DNA of 6,061 nt from contig JAANXC010000002.1 in assembly GCA_018263495.1 (NCBI GenBank), positions 1 to 6,061 on the forward strand. The letters run 5' to 3'. Position 1 is the first letter of the stretch. The number at the start of each line of letters is the position of its first letter. The stretch is from Nitrososphaerota archaeon. Its GTDB lineage: Archaea; Thermoproteota; Nitrososphaeria; Nitrososphaerales; Nitrosopumilaceae. The notes beneath the pieces were generated by a model. It was not told the DNA's origin and searched no databases. It worked only from the letters and a program-made list of their open reading frames with translations. The position numbers and the translations under genes are program-made. Below, in pieces: positions 4,914-6,061 of the stretch.

Positions 4914-6061
4914 TTGGCGAATGAAAAAAATCTATTGCAAATGAGAGTGGAAGAATCTAAGCAAAGAGATGTTGGAAAAAGAAGAGCCAGAATAGGTCAT
5001 AATGCTATGGATTACCTACATGTTGCACCTGGTGACATTATTGAAATAAAGGGAAGTAAAACAAGCTGTGCCATAGTATGGCCATCTGATGAGGATGAAA
5101 AAAACCCAGATTCTATTCGACTGGATGGACAAACTAGAAAAAACATTGGAGCAGCGCTTGGTGATGTAGTTTATGTGAAAAAGGTTAAGGTAAAAACTGC
5201 CAAGACAGTGAAACTTATGCCAATTAATGAAGTAGTTACTATAGACAAAGAGTTTACTGACTTTGTTAAAAATAGATTGAAAGGACTACCGTTGAGCATA
5301 GGCGATGAGATTTCAGTAATGATCTTGGGAAACTCGATGGAGTTCAAGATTAGCAATACAACACCAAAAGGAATTGTTAAGATTGAGCGTTCTTCCGTTC
5401 TAAAAATACTTTCTGAAACGGCAACTGACAAGAGAACTCGCATCACATATGAGGAAATAGGTGGATTGGGAGATGCAGTTAAGGCTATGCGAGAAATTGT
5501 TGAGTTGCCATTGAGACATCCAGAACTTTTCAGTAGGTTAGGAGTTGAGCCTCATAGCGGTGTATTACTTTATGGTTCACCTGGTTGTGGAAAGACACTT
5601 CTTGCTAGAGTTATTGCGAGTGAATCAGATGCTAACATGTATTTAATTAATGGACCTGAGATTATGAACAAATACTATGGGGAAACAGAAGCAAAGCTTA
5701 GAGATATATTCAAAGAAGCAAAAGATAACTCGCCTAGTATTATATTCATCGATGAGATTGATGCGATTGCGCCAAAACGAGAAGAGGTTTATGGCGATGT
5801 TGAAAAACGAGTAGTAGCGCAACTTTTAGCACTGATGGATGGATTAACTGAAAGGGGCAATGTCATTGTACTTGGTGCATCAAACCGTCCTGATAGTGTA
5901 GACCCTGCATTACGAAGACCTGGAAGATTTGATAGAGAGTTGGAAATTTCTGTCCCTAATGCAGATGGAAGATTAGAAATTTTGCAAATACATACACGTG
6001 GAATGCCTCTTGCGGCAGATATTGATTTGAAAAACTTTGCAAGTGATCTTCATGGATATAC
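4914..6061 (+). CDS. cdc48: CDC48/VAT-type AAA+ ATPase, 3'-truncated by the window edge
   Basis: 382 codons are open to the right edge; full-length archaeal CDC48 is about 700-760 residues, so the rest of D1 and all of D2 lie outside. The protein is a hexameric ATP-driven unfoldase that extracts and unfolds proteins, often feeding the proteasome. Domains seen: CDC48 N-terminal double-psi barrel (about 7-95, with RVEESKQRDVGKRRARI and VAPGDIIEIKG), CDC48 domain 2 (about 100-170), then D1 from TYEEIGGLGDAV (178-189). D1 carries Walker A GSPGCGKT (221-228), pore loop KYYG (253-256), Walker B IIFIDEID with D280-E281, and the region GASNRPDSVDPALRRPGRFDRE with Arg fingers at about 338 and 341. Walker A differs from the usual D1 GPPGTGKT at two places. 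The TTG start is chosen for the strong upstream AGGTGAT and because it completes the first beta strand; the ATG at 4941 would cut it. It closes the visible series after EF-1 beta. Confidence 0.93.
   Translation, partial: MANEKNLLQMRVEESKQRDVGKRRARIGHNAMDYLHVAPGDIIEIKGSKTSCAIVWPSDEDEKNPDSIRLDGQTRKNIGAALGDVVYVKKVKVKTAKTVKLMPINEVVTIDKEFTDFVKNRLKGLPLSIGDEISVMILGNSMEFKISNTTPKGIVKIERSSVLKILSETATDKRTRITYEEIGGLGDAVKAMREIVELPLRHPELFSRLGVEPHSGVLLYGSPGCGKTLLARVIASESDANMYLINGPEIMNKYYGETEAKLRDIFKEAKDNSPSIIFIDEIDAIAPKREEVYGDVEKRVVAQLLALMDGLTERGNVIVLGASNRPDSVDPALRRPGRFDRELEISVPNADGRLEILQIHTRGMPLAADIDLKNFASDLHGY

Noticed and set aside
5171..5446. Minus-strand 91-codon open frame that looks hydrophobic
   Set aside because: Antisense of the CDC48 N-terminal domains, which are continuous on the plus strand; the hydrophobicity comes from complementing Lys/Glu codons.
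1..6061. CRISPR array, tRNA or rRNA gene, insertion sequence, toxin-antitoxin or defence genes
   Set aside because: No regularly spaced repeats, cloverleaf-like sequence, transposase motifs or terminal inverted repeats were seen, and nearly all bases are accounted for by seven recognised coding regions.

Overview
The window looks like chromosomal DNA from an AT-rich archaeon, most likely of the ammonia-oxidising Nitrososphaerota (Thaumarchaeota, Nitrosopumilus-like). Several genes are archaeal or archaeal/eukaryotic types: Pth2-type peptidyl-tRNA hydrolase, archaeal TruD, a geranylgeranyl-reductase-type flavoprotein, archaeal EF-1 beta, a small four-CxxC zinc ribbon and a CDC48/VAT-type AAA+ ATPase. 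Non-ATG starts are common (GTG for two genes, TTG for two), and most starts have little or no Shine-Dalgarno sequence. The lineage call rests on overall character and recall, not on a database search.

Layout. The left half is a minus-strand series read from right to left: pth2 (start near 3159), a 561-residue exported seven-bladed propeller protein of the virginiamycin B lyase/NHL-like type (2755-1070), and truD, which starts inside the stop codon of the propeller gene and runs off the left edge. The truD fragment covers bases 1-1073 and has no stop codon in the window, so the first kilobase is coding, not empty. The right half is a divergent plus-strand series: a geranylgeranyl reductase family flavoprotein (3241-4410), a 60-residue zinc ribbon (4438-4620), EF-1 beta (4624-4905) and CDC48 (from 4914, running off the right edge). 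Gaps within this series are 27, 3 and 8 bases. The two series share a short intergenic promoter region of 60 to 81 bases.

How the genes fit together. Five of the seven act in translation or protein quality control: Pth2 recycles stalled peptidyl-tRNA, TruD modifies tRNA, EF-1 beta recharges EF-1A, the zinc ribbon is a family neighbour of EF-1 beta, and CDC48 unfolds or extracts proteins. The flavoprotein probably saturates isoprenoid chains for membrane lipids. The exported propeller protein is the outlier: a cell-surface or secreted protein placed between two RNA-processing genes and overlapping one of them. No RNA genes, CRISPR arrays, insertion sequences or long repeats were seen. No clearly new multi-gene system is present; the most unusual element is the propeller gene and its coupling to truD.
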